From NCBI GenBank assembly GCA_031392925.1, contig JANMVV010000308.1:1-35769 (forward strand): a stretch of DNA of 35,769 nt, written 5' to 3'. Positions 1-7,019 of the stretch are shown here, piece after piece (positions within the stretch are counted from its first letter, which is position 1; each line of letters opens with the position of its first letter). The notes under the pieces are model-generated. The model was not told where the DNA came from and ran no database searches. It worked only from the letters and a program-made list of their open reading frames with translations. Origin of the DNA: JAGNNV01 sp031392925 (GTDB taxonomy: Bacteria > Acidobacteriota > Vicinamibacteria > Fen-336 > JAGNNV01). The translations under genes and the position numbers were made by a program.

Positions 1-1812
1 CTCAAGGAGTTCGATGCGTTCCTGCTGGTCGTCGACGGGGTTCCGTCGGGAGGAGCCTTCAATCCGGCGCTCACCACTCTGAATCTCACCGATCTCGACC
101 GTATCGAAGTCCTGCGTGGCGCGGCCCCGGTCATGTATGGCGCGACCTCCTTCGTGGGGGTCATCCACGTCGTCCATACCGCCGCGGGCAAGACGGAGCG
201 GCGGGCGAATCTCTCGGCCGGCAACTTCGGGAGCTTCTCGGGCAATTTCAACACCAGTCTGCCGCGGTGGAGCGGTTGGGATTCGAGCCTGAACATCGAT
301 GGCGCGAGGGAAGGATTCAAGGATGAGCGGACGGGCTTTCGACGGGGCCATGCCCTGTGGCGCAACCAGCGGGCGCTTTGGGCCGGCCGCTTCCGATTCG
401 ACATCGATCTCGCCCTCGTGAACCAGGATCCCGCGAGCCCGCACGTGCGCCAGGGGGCATCCCTGTCGACGGTGACGCCTCTGGATGCGAACTACAACCC
501 GGGCGGCGCCTATCTCGATAACCGGCGCGGAACCCTGAGTCTTTCGTACGACCGGCCGCTCGGGGCGAAAGACGGCTCATCGGTGTGGACCACCACGGTG
601 TCCGCCAGCCGGGCGACGTTTGGTCTCTTCCGCGGGTTCCTTTCCGCTGTCTCGAACGCCCCGCCCAATGCTCACGGGTATCGCGAGCACATCGGCCTGA
701 CCGATGGCTACTTCGATACACACATCGTCAAGAAGCCGGTCCCCCAGGTGAAGATCGTGGCGGGCCTCGACCACCTGCTGGGCCTGGGAGACGCCAAGGG
801 AGCGAGCTTCGCGTACTTCGCCCCCCTCGACGGCTTGACCGCCGCGACGGTGGCCGAACCCACGTTGCTCGACCAGACCATCAATGATGTGCGGAACTTC
901 ACCGGTCTTTACGGCTTCCTTGAGTGGAATCCAACCGCGAAGCTGCGCATGGAGGGCGGTCTGAGGCTCAATCACACCGCCGAAGAGCATGGCATGAACG
1001 AGGTCAAGGGCCAGGCGAGCAACGGCGAGGACAAGACGTCACACACCAAACCGAGCGGAAGCACCGGCGCCACTCTTACCGCGTGGCAGAAGGGCGCGGA
1101 CAGCGTTCGGTTCTTCGCGGCCTACAAGAACACCTTCAAGCCCGCGGCCATCGACTTCGGCATCGGCGAGACCGAACCCGCGGGCGAAGGGTTATTGAAG
1201 CCCGAGACCGCGGTGAGCTATGAGGGAGGCCTCAAGACGCGATTCGCGCAGGGCCGCCTGTCCTTCGAGGTGAGCGCTTTCCAGATGGACTTCGAGAACC
1301 TCGTCATCGCCCGCACCGTCAATGCCTTCCCGAGCCTGACGAATTCCGGAAAGCAGCGGTTCAAGGGCGTCGAACTCGGCGCCGCGGCCTGGCTTCCCCA
1401 CAGCGTGAACGTCCGCGCGAGCTATTCCTTCCACGACGCGAAGTTCACGGACTTCGTCTTCGAGTTCGATCCCGGTGTTCCCACCCAGCTTGCGGGCAGG
1501 CGCCTGGAGACCTCGCCGCGTCATCTGGCCTCGTTGGAAATCCTCTATGCGCCGTCACGCGGCCTCATCGCCTCGTTCGAGTACAACAACGTGGGCGATC
1601 GCTATCTCAACAAGCGCAACACCTCCCTCGCTCCTGCCTACGGAACGGTCTCAGCCTTCGCCGGATACCGAGCGGCGAAGTGGGAGTTGCGGGTGGCCGG
1701 CCGCAACCTCAACGACGCGCGTCCCGCGGTCGCGGAAAGCGAGCTCGGGGACGCGCAGTACTATCGCCTGAACGCCCGTCGGATCGACGCCAGCCTCGCT
1801 CTGAGGTTCTAG
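1..1812 (+). CDS. TonB-dependent receptor, 5'-truncated by window edge
   Basis: Outer-membrane receptor that would import a ligand across the outer membrane using TonB energy. The reading frame is open from base 1, so the gene begins before the window. The first ~50 visible residues are the end of a plug domain (FLLVVDGVP, then LDRIEVLRGAAPVMYGA...GVIHVV). The rest is a beta-barrel of alternating aromatic/polar strands ending in ASLALRF, with the C-terminal Phe expected for BAM-dependent insertion. An in-frame ATG at 133 lies inside the plug motif and is not the true start. Unlike the two other receptors in the window, the visible part shows no Oar-like features, so it looks like a classical siderophore/vitamin-type receptor. 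The ligand cannot be told. A CCTCCCGGGAGG palindrome lies about ten bases after the stop, but it has no T-tract. Confidence 0.88.
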   Translation, partial: LKEFDAFLLVVDGVPSGGAFNPALTTLNLTDLDRIEVLRGAAPVMYGATSFVGVIHVVHTAAGKTERRANLSAGNFGSFSGNFNTSLPRWSGWDSSLNIDGAREGFKDERTGFRRGHALWRNQRALWAGRFRFDIDLALVNQDPASPHVRQGASLSTVTPLDANYNPGGAYLDNRRGTLSLSYDRPLGAKDGSSVWTTTVSASRATFGLFRGFLSAVSNAPPNAHGYREHIGLTDGYFDTHIVKKPVPQVKIVAGLDHLLGLGDAKGASFAYFAPLDGLTAATVAEPTLLDQTINDVRNFTGLYGFLEWNPTAKLRMEGGLRLNHTAEEHGMNEVKGQASNGEDKTSHTKPSGSTGATLTAWQKGADSVRFFAAYKNTFKPAAIDFGIGETEPAGEGLLKPETAVSYEGGLKTRFAQGRLSFEVSAFQMDFENLVIARTVNAFPSLTNSGKQRFKGVELGAAAWLPHSVNVRASYSFHDAKFTDFVFEFDPGVPTQLAGRRLETSPRHLASLEILYAPSRGLIASFEYNNVGDRYLNKRNTSLAPAYGTVSAFAGYRAAKWELRVAGRNLNDARPAVAESELGDAQYYRLNARRIDASLALRF

Positions 1813-1922
1813 GCTTTCCTCCCGGGAGGCCCGCCTCAGGTCTTCGCGGAGCGATGGTTCGCGTGCAGGACCCTCGACCGGGTTAAGGTATTGCTGCACA
1901 TCCTCAGGAGAGTCATTAATCG

Positions 1923-3227
1923 ATGGCGAGTATCGACGTCCTTCTCAAAGCCGCGGTGGATCAGAAGGCCAGCGACCTTCACCTTTCCGTGGGCATGCCC
2001 CCTATCCTCCGGCAGTTCGGCGAGCTCAAGAAGCTTCAGTACCAGCCCCTCAGCGCCGAACAGACCAGCAAGCTCATCAACGAGATCCTGACCCCCGAAC
2101 AGCGGGACAAGCTGGCCGCGGACTGGGAGATCGACTTCGCGTATGAGATCCCCGGCCTTGCCCGGTTCCGGTCGAACGCGTTTCAGCAGAGGAAGGGACT
2201 CGACGCGTGCTTTCGAGTGGTTCGAACCGCGTTGCCCGGCTTCGCCGAGCTGGGGATTCCCGCGATCATTGAGAAGGTGTGCGAGAACCACCAGGGCCTG
2301 ATCCTGGTGACGGGCTCCGCCGGCTCGGGCAAGTCCACCACTCTGGCGGCCATGGTCGATCTGATCAACACCCACCGCGCCCACCATGTCCTGACCGCCG
2401 AGGACCCCATCGAGTTCGTCCACACCATCAAGAAGGGCGCCATCAACCAGCGCGAGCTCAACACCCACACAAAGTCCTACGGGAATGCGCTCAAGGCCGC
2501 GCTCCGCGAGGATCCGGACGTCATCATGGTCGGCGAACTGCGTGACCTCGAAACCATTTCGCTGGCCATCAGCGCGTCGGAGACCGGCCACCTCGTCATC
2601 GGTTCGATGAACACGTCCTCCGCCCACAAAACCATCGACAAGGTGATCGACTCCTACCCGGCGGCCCAGCAGAATCAGATCCGGGCCATGCTCGGCGAAT
2701 CGCTCAAGGCCGTCTTTTCTCAGAGGCTGCTGCCTCGCGCCGACGGCACGGGCATGGCGCTCGCCTATGAGCTGCTTCTCGGCAGCACCCAGCTCGCGAA
2801 TCTCATCAAGGACGGGAAGACGTTCCAGATTCCGAACATCATGCAGATGGGCAAGGCTCAGGGTTTGCGCACCATGGACGATTCGCTGCTCGAACTGCTC
2901 AAGGCGGGGACGATCACCCTCGAAGTCGCGCACAAGAACGCGCTCAATGCGAAGGCGTTTCCAGCGCTGCCCCCGGCCGGCACGCCCGCGTTGGCCCCTG
3001 CTTCGGCCGCAGCGCCTGCTGCCCCGCGTCCGCCCGTGGCTGCGCCTCGGCCCCCTGCGCCTCCTGGCGCGGCTCCCCGACCTCCGGTAGCGCCCGGCGC
3101 CGTGCCTCCTCGTTCGCCCGGCGCCGTGCCGCCTCGTCCGCCCGGCGCGGTGGGTCCCGCGCGTCCCGCGGGTCCGACCCCGCCCGGCGCGTCGATACGC
3201 ACTCCTCCCAAGCCGGAGGTGAAGTAG
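1923..3227 (+). CDS. PilT-like ATPase with altered His box and Pro/Ala-rich tail
   Basis: Secretion/retraction ATPase of the GspE/PilT family, 434 aa, expected to form a cytoplasmic hexamer at the base of a type IV pilus. Visible motifs are the N-terminal 'KASDLHLSVGMPP' PilT signature, Walker A GSAGSGKST (Lys137), the Asp box around TAEDPIEF, and Walker B DPDVIMVGELRD (Glu205). The His box reads GSMNTSSA, with Asn230 where PilT proteins carry His (GTLHTNSA in the next gene). PilT homology ends near residue 345. About 85 residues of Pro/Ala/Arg-rich low complexity follow, with repeated PGAVPPR units, which normal PilT lacks. AGGAG (1906-1910) lies 12 bases before ATG. The stop is 2 bases before the next ATPase, so the two are co-translated. 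It may be a PilU-type accessory ATPase; that role is inference. Confidence 0.9.
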   Translation: MASIDVLLKAAVDQKASDLHLSVGMPPILRQFGELKKLQYQPLSAEQTSKLINEILTPEQRDKLAADWEIDFAYEIPGLARFRSNAFQQRKGLDACFRVVRTALPGFAELGIPAIIEKVCENHQGLILVTGSAGSGKSTTLAAMVDLINTHRAHHVLTAEDPIEFVHTIKKGAINQRELNTHTKSYGNALKAALREDPDVIMVGELRDLETISLAISASETGHLVIGSMNTSSAHKTIDKVIDSYPAAQQNQIRAMLGESLKAVFSQRLLPRADGTGMALAYELLLGSTQLANLIKDGKTFQIPNIMQMGKAQGLRTMDDSLLELLKAGTITLEVAHKNALNAKAFPALPPAGTPALAPASAAAPAAPRPPVAAPRPPAPPGAAPRPPVAPGAVPPRSPGAVPPRPPGAVGPARPAGPTPPGASIRTPPKPEVK

Positions 3228-3229
3228 TC

Positions 3230-4330
3230 ATGGCCATGCCCGAGATGGAAAGACTGCTGCGCAAGATGATCCAGGGCGGAGCCTCCGACCTGCATCTCGT
3301 GGTCGGCCGGCCGCCGCTGCTTCGTACCCGCGGCGAACTGGTTCCCATGGACGAACCCGTGCTGACCCGCGAAAGCTCCGAGGCCATCATCACCGGGATC
3401 CTCGCACCCGGCCAGCGAGATCGCATCTTCGAAAACCTCGACCTCGACCTCGCGTACGAACTGCCCGACGGCGCCGCCCGTTTCCGTGTCAACGTGCTCT
3501 GGCAGCATCGGGGAATGGGCGCGGTCCTGCGCGTGATTCCCACGAAGATCCTCACCATGGAGCAGCTCGGCCTGCCCCCCGGCGTGCGCCAAATCGCCGA
3601 GACGCGGCGCGGTATGGTCCTCGTCACCGGGCCCACCGGCTCGGGCAAATCGACCACCCTCGCCGCCATCATCGACCACATCAACGAGACGCGCGAGGCC
3701 CACATCATCACCATCGAGGACCCGCTCGAATTCGTCCATCCGAACAAGCGGTGTCTCATCTCGCAGAGGGAGGTGAAGTCGCACACGAAGTCATTCTCAT
3801 CGGCGCTCAAGATGGCGGCCCGCGAGGATCCTGACATCGTCCTGGTGGGCGAGATGCGTGATCTCGAAACCATTCGCCTTGCCCTGGCCGCGGCCGAACT
3901 CGGCATCCTGGTTTTCGGCACTCTGCACACGAACTCGGCTTCGAAGACCATCGATCGCATCATCGATGCCTTCCCCGCGGACGAGCAGCCCCAGGTGCGC
4001 GTGATGCTGGCCGACTCGCTCAGGGCCGTGGTCGCCCAACAGCTGCTGAAGACCTCCGACGGCAAGGGGCGCTGCGCCGCCAACGAGATCCTGGTCTCGA
4101 CCTCCGCGCTGTCGAACCTGATCCGCGAGGGGAAGATCACCATGATCAACTCCATGATCCAGACCGGGGTCTCTCTCGGCATGCAGACCATGGACATGGC
4201 CCTCGCGAAGTTCGTGAAGGAAGGCAAGATCACCGCCGAGGCCGCGTATGAGAAGGCCATCGACAAGGAGAACTTCAAGAAGCAGATGGGCGCGGCGCCC
4301 GCGGCCGCACCGGGTGGGGCGGCGCACTAG
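3230..4330 (+). CDS. pilT: Twitching motility ATPase PilT
   Basis: Type IV pilus retraction ATPase, 366 aa, the usual length of PilT. It carries ASDLHLVVGRPP at the N-terminus, Walker A GPTGSGKST (Lys140), Asp box TIEDPLEF, Walker B DPDIVLVGEMRDLETIRLAL and an intact His box GTLHTNSA (His233), followed by SKTIDRIIDAFP. A short Ala/Pro-rich tail (AAPAAAPGG) ends the protein. GGAGGT (3215-3220), inside the last codons of the upstream PilT-like gene, sits 9 bases before ATG and fixes the start. With all catalytic boxes intact, this is probably the active retraction motor of the pair, and the upstream paralogue may modulate it. No pilin, pilB or pilC is visible in the window, so the pilus itself must be encoded elsewhere. 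Confidence 0.93.
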   Translation: MAMPEMERLLRKMIQGGASDLHLVVGRPPLLRTRGELVPMDEPVLTRESSEAIITGILAPGQRDRIFENLDLDLAYELPDGAARFRVNVLWQHRGMGAVLRVIPTKILTMEQLGLPPGVRQIAETRRGMVLVTGPTGSGKSTTLAAIIDHINETREAHIITIEDPLEFVHPNKRCLISQREVKSHTKSFSSALKMAAREDPDIVLVGEMRDLETIRLALAAAELGILVFGTLHTNSASKTIDRIIDAFPADEQPQVRVMLADSLRAVVAQQLLKTSDGKGRCAANEILVSTSALSNLIREGKITMINSMIQTGVSLGMQTMDMALAKFVKEGKITAEAAYEKAIDKENFKKQMGAAPAAAPGGAAH

Positions 4331-4383
4331 CGGGTCCGTCGCTTTGCCAGATCCAGCAGACTCTGAAAGACTCACCACCCAAA

Positions 4384-5343
4384 ATGGCTGATCTGGATTT
4401 CGAGGCCCCCTTCGCCGAGGGCCTGAAGCGCCTGACCGAACTACGCGCGTACCGCGGAGATCCCGGGAAAGAGCGGGAGGCCGCGGTCTTGAAGGCCCAG
4501 CTCGACAAGGACCGCCGAGAGGTCTACGCGAACCTCACCTCCTGGCAGCGTACGCTGGTCGCGCGCCACCCGAACCGGCCGTACACCCTCGACTACGTCG
4601 GCGCCCTTCTCACCGACTTCATGGAGGTGAAGGGCGACCGGCGGTTCGCCGACGATCCCGCCATCGTCTGCGGGTTCGGCATGTTCGATGGCCGCGCGGT
4701 GTGCGTGATCGGACATCAGAAAGGCCGCGACACCAAGGCGAAGATCCACCGCAACTTCGGCATGCCCAAGCCCGAGGGCTATCGAAAGGCCATTCGGATC
4801 ATGCGCATGGCCGAGAAGTTCGCCCGGCCGATCATTACCTTCGTGGACACGCCGGGGGCGTACCCGGGGCTCGATGCGGAGGAGCGCGGCCAGGCCGAGG
4901 CCATCGCGTTCAACCTGCGTGAAATGGCGAAACTGACCGTGCCCGTGATCGTGACCGTGGTGGGCGAGGGGGGCAGCGGCGGCGCGCTCGCCATCGCGGT
5001 GGGCAACCGGGTCAACATGCTGGAGAACTCCGTCTACTCGGTCATCACGCCCGAAGGCTGCGCGTCGATTCTCTGGCGCGACCCAGCCAGAGCGCCGGAA
5101 GCGGCGAAGGCGATGAAGGTGGCGGCCCCCGACATGAAGGCGCTCGGGCTGATCGACGACATCATCGAGGAGCCGCCCGGCGGCGCCCACTCCGACCACG
5201 ACGCGACCTTTGAGGCCGTGCGCGCCGTTCTCACCCGCCAACTCGGCGAGCTGACCGGCAAGTCGGTCAAGGAACTCCTCAACGAGCGCTACGACAAGTT
5301 CCGAGCCATGGGCCGCATAGGCCAGGACCTGGTCGAGGGGTAG
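4384..5343 (+). CDS. accA: Acetyl-CoA carboxylase carboxyltransferase subunit alpha
   Basis: AccA, 319 aa, the alpha half of the carboxyltransferase that moves CO2 from carboxy-biotin to acetyl-CoA, the committed step of fatty-acid synthesis in the cytoplasm. The N-terminal helical region (LDFEAPFAEGLKRLTEL) is followed by the crotonase-fold core. Diagnostic stretches are GHQKGRDTKAKIHRNFGMPKPEGYRKA, FVDTPGAYPG, EGGSGGALAI and SVITPEGCASILWRD, as in bacterial AccA of about 315-320 aa. It starts 53 bases after pilT with no clear Shine-Dalgarno. The AccD partner is not in the window. Separate accA and accD loci are common in bacteria, so this is not odd in itself. Confidence 0.97.
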   Translation: MADLDFEAPFAEGLKRLTELRAYRGDPGKEREAAVLKAQLDKDRREVYANLTSWQRTLVARHPNRPYTLDYVGALLTDFMEVKGDRRFADDPAIVCGFGMFDGRAVCVIGHQKGRDTKAKIHRNFGMPKPEGYRKAIRIMRMAEKFARPIITFVDTPGAYPGLDAEERGQAEAIAFNLREMAKLTVPVIVTVVGEGGSGGALAIAVGNRVNMLENSVYSVITPEGCASILWRDPARAPEAAKAMKVAAPDMKALGLIDDIIEEPPGGAHSDHDATFEAVRAVLTRQLGELTGKSVKELLNERYDKFRAMGRIGQDLVEG

Positions 5344-5421
5344 CTCACACGGTTGTTGGACCTCTCGTCATGCGAGCCCGGCCCTGCCCCACTACCAGTC
5401 CGTGAGCGAGAAGCGGTCCCT

Positions 5422-5476
5422 CTCGTCATTGCCAGGAGCCCATCGAGATGCGAAGCGACGAAGCAACCCCCATCCG
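5422..5476 (+). repeat. Dispersed palindromic-type repeat, copy 1
   Basis: A ~55-base element beginning TCGTCATTGCCAGGAGCCC and ending CGACGAAGCAACCCCCATCC. The same element lies in inverse orientation at 28663-28718, with most positions identical and a variable middle. Short, intergenic interspersed elements of the 'CGTCATTGCGAGGAGC...CGACGAAGCAATC' type are familiar from many Gram-negative genomes. A shorter look-alike (CTCTCGTCATGCGAGCCC) lies just upstream near 5361-5378 and may be a decayed partner. It separates accA from moaD. Confidence 0.75.
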
Positions 5477-5515
5477 CCCCTGCCAACCCCGCGCGGCCGG
5501 CCGGCCCTTCCCCAG

Positions 5516-5767
5516 ATGACCATCCGAGTCCGTCTCTTCGCCGCCATCCGCGAAGCCCTGGGGCGCGAGGCCGTCGAGCTGAACCTCTCCGATGGCGCCA
5601 CTCCTGAAGACGTGTGGCGTGAACTGGCGCGAATCGACGGCGGCGGGACGCTGGCCGCGCGTCGACACAACCTTGCCGCCGCGGTGAACCGCAAGTATGC
5701 GAAATTCGACGCGCCCCTTTCGGACGGCGACGAAGTGGTCTTCATTCCGCCCGTGAGTGGCGGATAG
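5516..5767 (+). CDS. moaD: Molybdopterin synthase small subunit / MoaD-like sulfur carrier
   Basis: Ubiquitin-fold sulfur carrier, 83 aa. In MoaD the C-terminal Gly-Gly is thiocarboxylated and donates sulfur to precursor Z in molybdopterin synthesis. Seen here are a start MTIRVRLFAAIREALGR, a typical MoaD first strand and helix, a middle NRKYAKFDAPLSDGDEVVFIPPVSGG and the exact C-terminal GG. The frame is open upstream through the repeat to a GTG at 5402, but homology begins only at ATG 5516. There is no clear Shine-Dalgarno. No moaE, moaA, moeB or molybdoenzyme gene is nearby, so a role in another sulfur-transfer pathway cannot be excluded. The stop is one base from the stop of the convergent minus-strand gene. 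Confidence 0.88.
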   Translation: MTIRVRLFAAIREALGREAVELNLSDGATPEDVWRELARIDGGGTLAARRHNLAAAVNRKYAKFDAPLSDGDEVVFIPPVSGG

Positions 5768-5768
5768 G

Positions 5769-6137
5769 TCAGTCGCTGGATTTCCGACTTACGGCGCTCT
5801 GGTGCGCCTGACGGGAGAGAGCCAGATGCGAGGCGCTGACCTGAGACTCGTCCTTCAGTGCCGAAAGGGCTGCGCGCGCGCGCGCCGCCGATTTGTGGCT
5901 CTTTGCTGGACGCGTGATGGACGAGTCGGAGGTGCCGGGGCGCGGGCGGAGCGCTATGCCCGCGCGGCGGGCCTTCGATAACCCGATGGCGATCACCTGT
6001 TTCGCCGAGCGCGCGCCGTGCTTGCCTTCGCGGACATGGTGGATTTCCTCGCGCACGAACTCGCCGGCTTGCGTGGAGGCCGATTTCCCCTGCCGCGCAT
6101 CGCGCCGGGCTCGCTTGATTGTTGCTTCTTCCGGCAT
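5769..6137 (-). CDS. DUF6496-like basic protein
   Basis: 122-residue, strongly basic protein. The first ~65 residues contain EEATIKRARRDARQGKSAST, then a segment with REEIHHVREGKHGARSAKQ and AIGLSKARRAGI. This is the recurrent pattern of the DUF6496 family as I remember it; function is unknown, and such genes often occur near stress or plasmid genes. The C-terminal half is Ala/Ser/Lys-rich and probably disordered. The start is ATG at 6137, 8 bases after the stop of the CBS gene, so it is the third gene of a minus-strand set (zinc-ribbon, CBS, this). Many Lys/Arg and helical heptads would fit a nucleic-acid-binding small protein, but that is inference only. Confidence 0.8.
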   Translation of the reverse strand: MPEEATIKRARRDARQGKSASTQAGEFVREEIHHVREGKHGARSAKQVIAIGLSKARRAGIALRPRPGTSDSSITRPAKSHKSAARARAALSALKDESQVSASHLALSRQAHQSAVSRKSSD

Positions 6138-6145
6138 GGGAGTTC

Positions 6146-6565
6146 TCAGGACGGTCTGGAGATCTGCGAAAGAGCCTGAGCGGCCGGCTTGCTCTCCGAA
6201 TCCTTGACCGCGAGATCGCCCAGGGCCACGATGCCGACGAGCTTCTGGTCCTGATCCAGGACGGGCAGACGGCGTACCTGACGCTCGCTCATGATCTTGA
6301 CCGCCTCCGCCACCGTGTCGGTGTCCTGGGCCGAGGAAACTCCCTTCGACATCACGTCGCGAACCTTGGTCTCGACCCCGAGCCCGAGGGCGACCGCTCG
6401 AATGGCGATGTCCCGATCGGAGATCGTGCCGATTATCCGTTCGGCGTCTCCGACCGGCATCATGCCGAAGTCCCCATCGCGCATCTCGCGCGCGGCATCC
6501 CCGATGGACATATCGGGGCCTATGACTTTTACGTTCCGGCTCATCAGATCTTTCAACTGGTTCAT
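6146..6565 (-). CDS. Tandem CBS-domain protein
   Basis: 139-residue stand-alone CBS pair. First repeat: residues ~7-62, LMSRNVKVIGPDMSIGDAAREM ... RIIGTISDRDIAIRAV. Second: ~70-130, VMSKGVSSAQDTDTVAEAVKIM ... LVGIVALGDLAVK. CBS pairs bind adenosyl ligands (AMP, ATP, SAM, NAD) and act as energy or stress sensors. AAGGAG lies 6-7 bases before the ATG and fixes the start. With no attached effector domain, the partner is unknown; soluble CBS pairs of this size are often general stress proteins. It sits between the zinc-ribbon gene (42 bases upstream) and the DUF6496-like gene (8 bases downstream). Confidence 0.93.
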   Translation of the reverse strand: MNQLKDLMSRNVKVIGPDMSIGDAAREMRDGDFGMMPVGDAERIIGTISDRDIAIRAVALGLGVETKVRDVMSKGVSSAQDTDTVAEAVKIMSERQVRRLPVLDQDQKLVGIVALGDLAVKDSESKPAAQALSQISRPS

Positions 6566-6607
6566 GTTGGTCTCCTTCGTCTTTGGTTCTTTTGGTTGGA
6601 CGGCTCT

Positions 6608-6841
6608 TCAGGCGCGGTCGCGCAGTTCGGTGACGCCCTTCTTCTCGGCACAGTGATCGCAGCAGAAGATCCGGTCGCCCTTCTGGAGGCCGTGGCCGAT
6701 GATGCGCAGGCCGCAGTGCCCGCAGTTGGGCGCGAGTTTGTGGATCGCGCACTCGAAGCTGTCGAAGGTATGAGTCTTGCCCTCGACCACGACCTGAAAG
6801 GCTCTGTCGTAGTCGTTTCCGCACGTGTCGCACTTCGCCAT
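6608..6841 (-). CDS. Small zinc-ribbon/treble-clef protein
   Basis: 77-residue protein with three paired metal-ligand knuckles: Cys4-x2-Cys7, Cys31-x2-His34 and Cys40-x2-Cys43, then a CCDHC cluster at 60-64. It probably binds two zinc ions. The family is recognisable as a small hypothetical metal-binding protein of Gram-negative bacteria; I know no established function. The frame extends upstream to 6994, but the added residues lack cysteine spacing, and ATG 6841 (MAKCDTCGNDYDRAFQ) is preceded by GAGGGGAT, so the short form is chosen. It is first of the minus-strand trio with the CBS and DUF6496-like genes. Confidence 0.82.
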   Translation of the reverse strand: MAKCDTCGNDYDRAFQVVVEGKTHTFDSFECAIHKLAPNCGHCGLRIIGHGLQKGDRIFCCDHCAEKKGVTELRDRA

Positions 6842-7019
6842 GGTGAATCCCCTCGCTTGAAGAACGGCCCACCCGTTCCTCGACCAATTGTGATTCCCGC
6901 GTTCTTTGCGGGTCTGTGCGCTTACGAACGAAGGCCGGTTGGGCTCAGGACATTTCGGGATCGCGCCCTGCCCACTTCGGCAGGCCGCATCCAAGCATCG
7001 GCGGGGCTAGACTCCGCCC
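6842..7019. promoter_or_regulatory. Divergent intergenic region with two inverted repeats
   Basis: 178 bases between the zinc-ribbon gene (minus) and the acyl-CoA reductase gene (plus). It holds GAACGG-CCCAC-CCGTTC (6862-6878) and CCCGC-GTTCTTT-GCGGG (6896-6912). Both are perfect short inverted repeats and possible operators. No convincing -35/-10 pair was found for either direction. Confidence 0.3.

Noticed and set aside
1923..4330. Tandem pilT as an assembly duplication
   Set aside because: The two genes differ throughout, including catalytic boxes, tails and lengths, so they are genuine diverged paralogues.
5402..5515. A longer MoaD starting at GTG 5402
   Set aside because: The added residues are encoded by the dispersed repeat and match nothing in MoaD.
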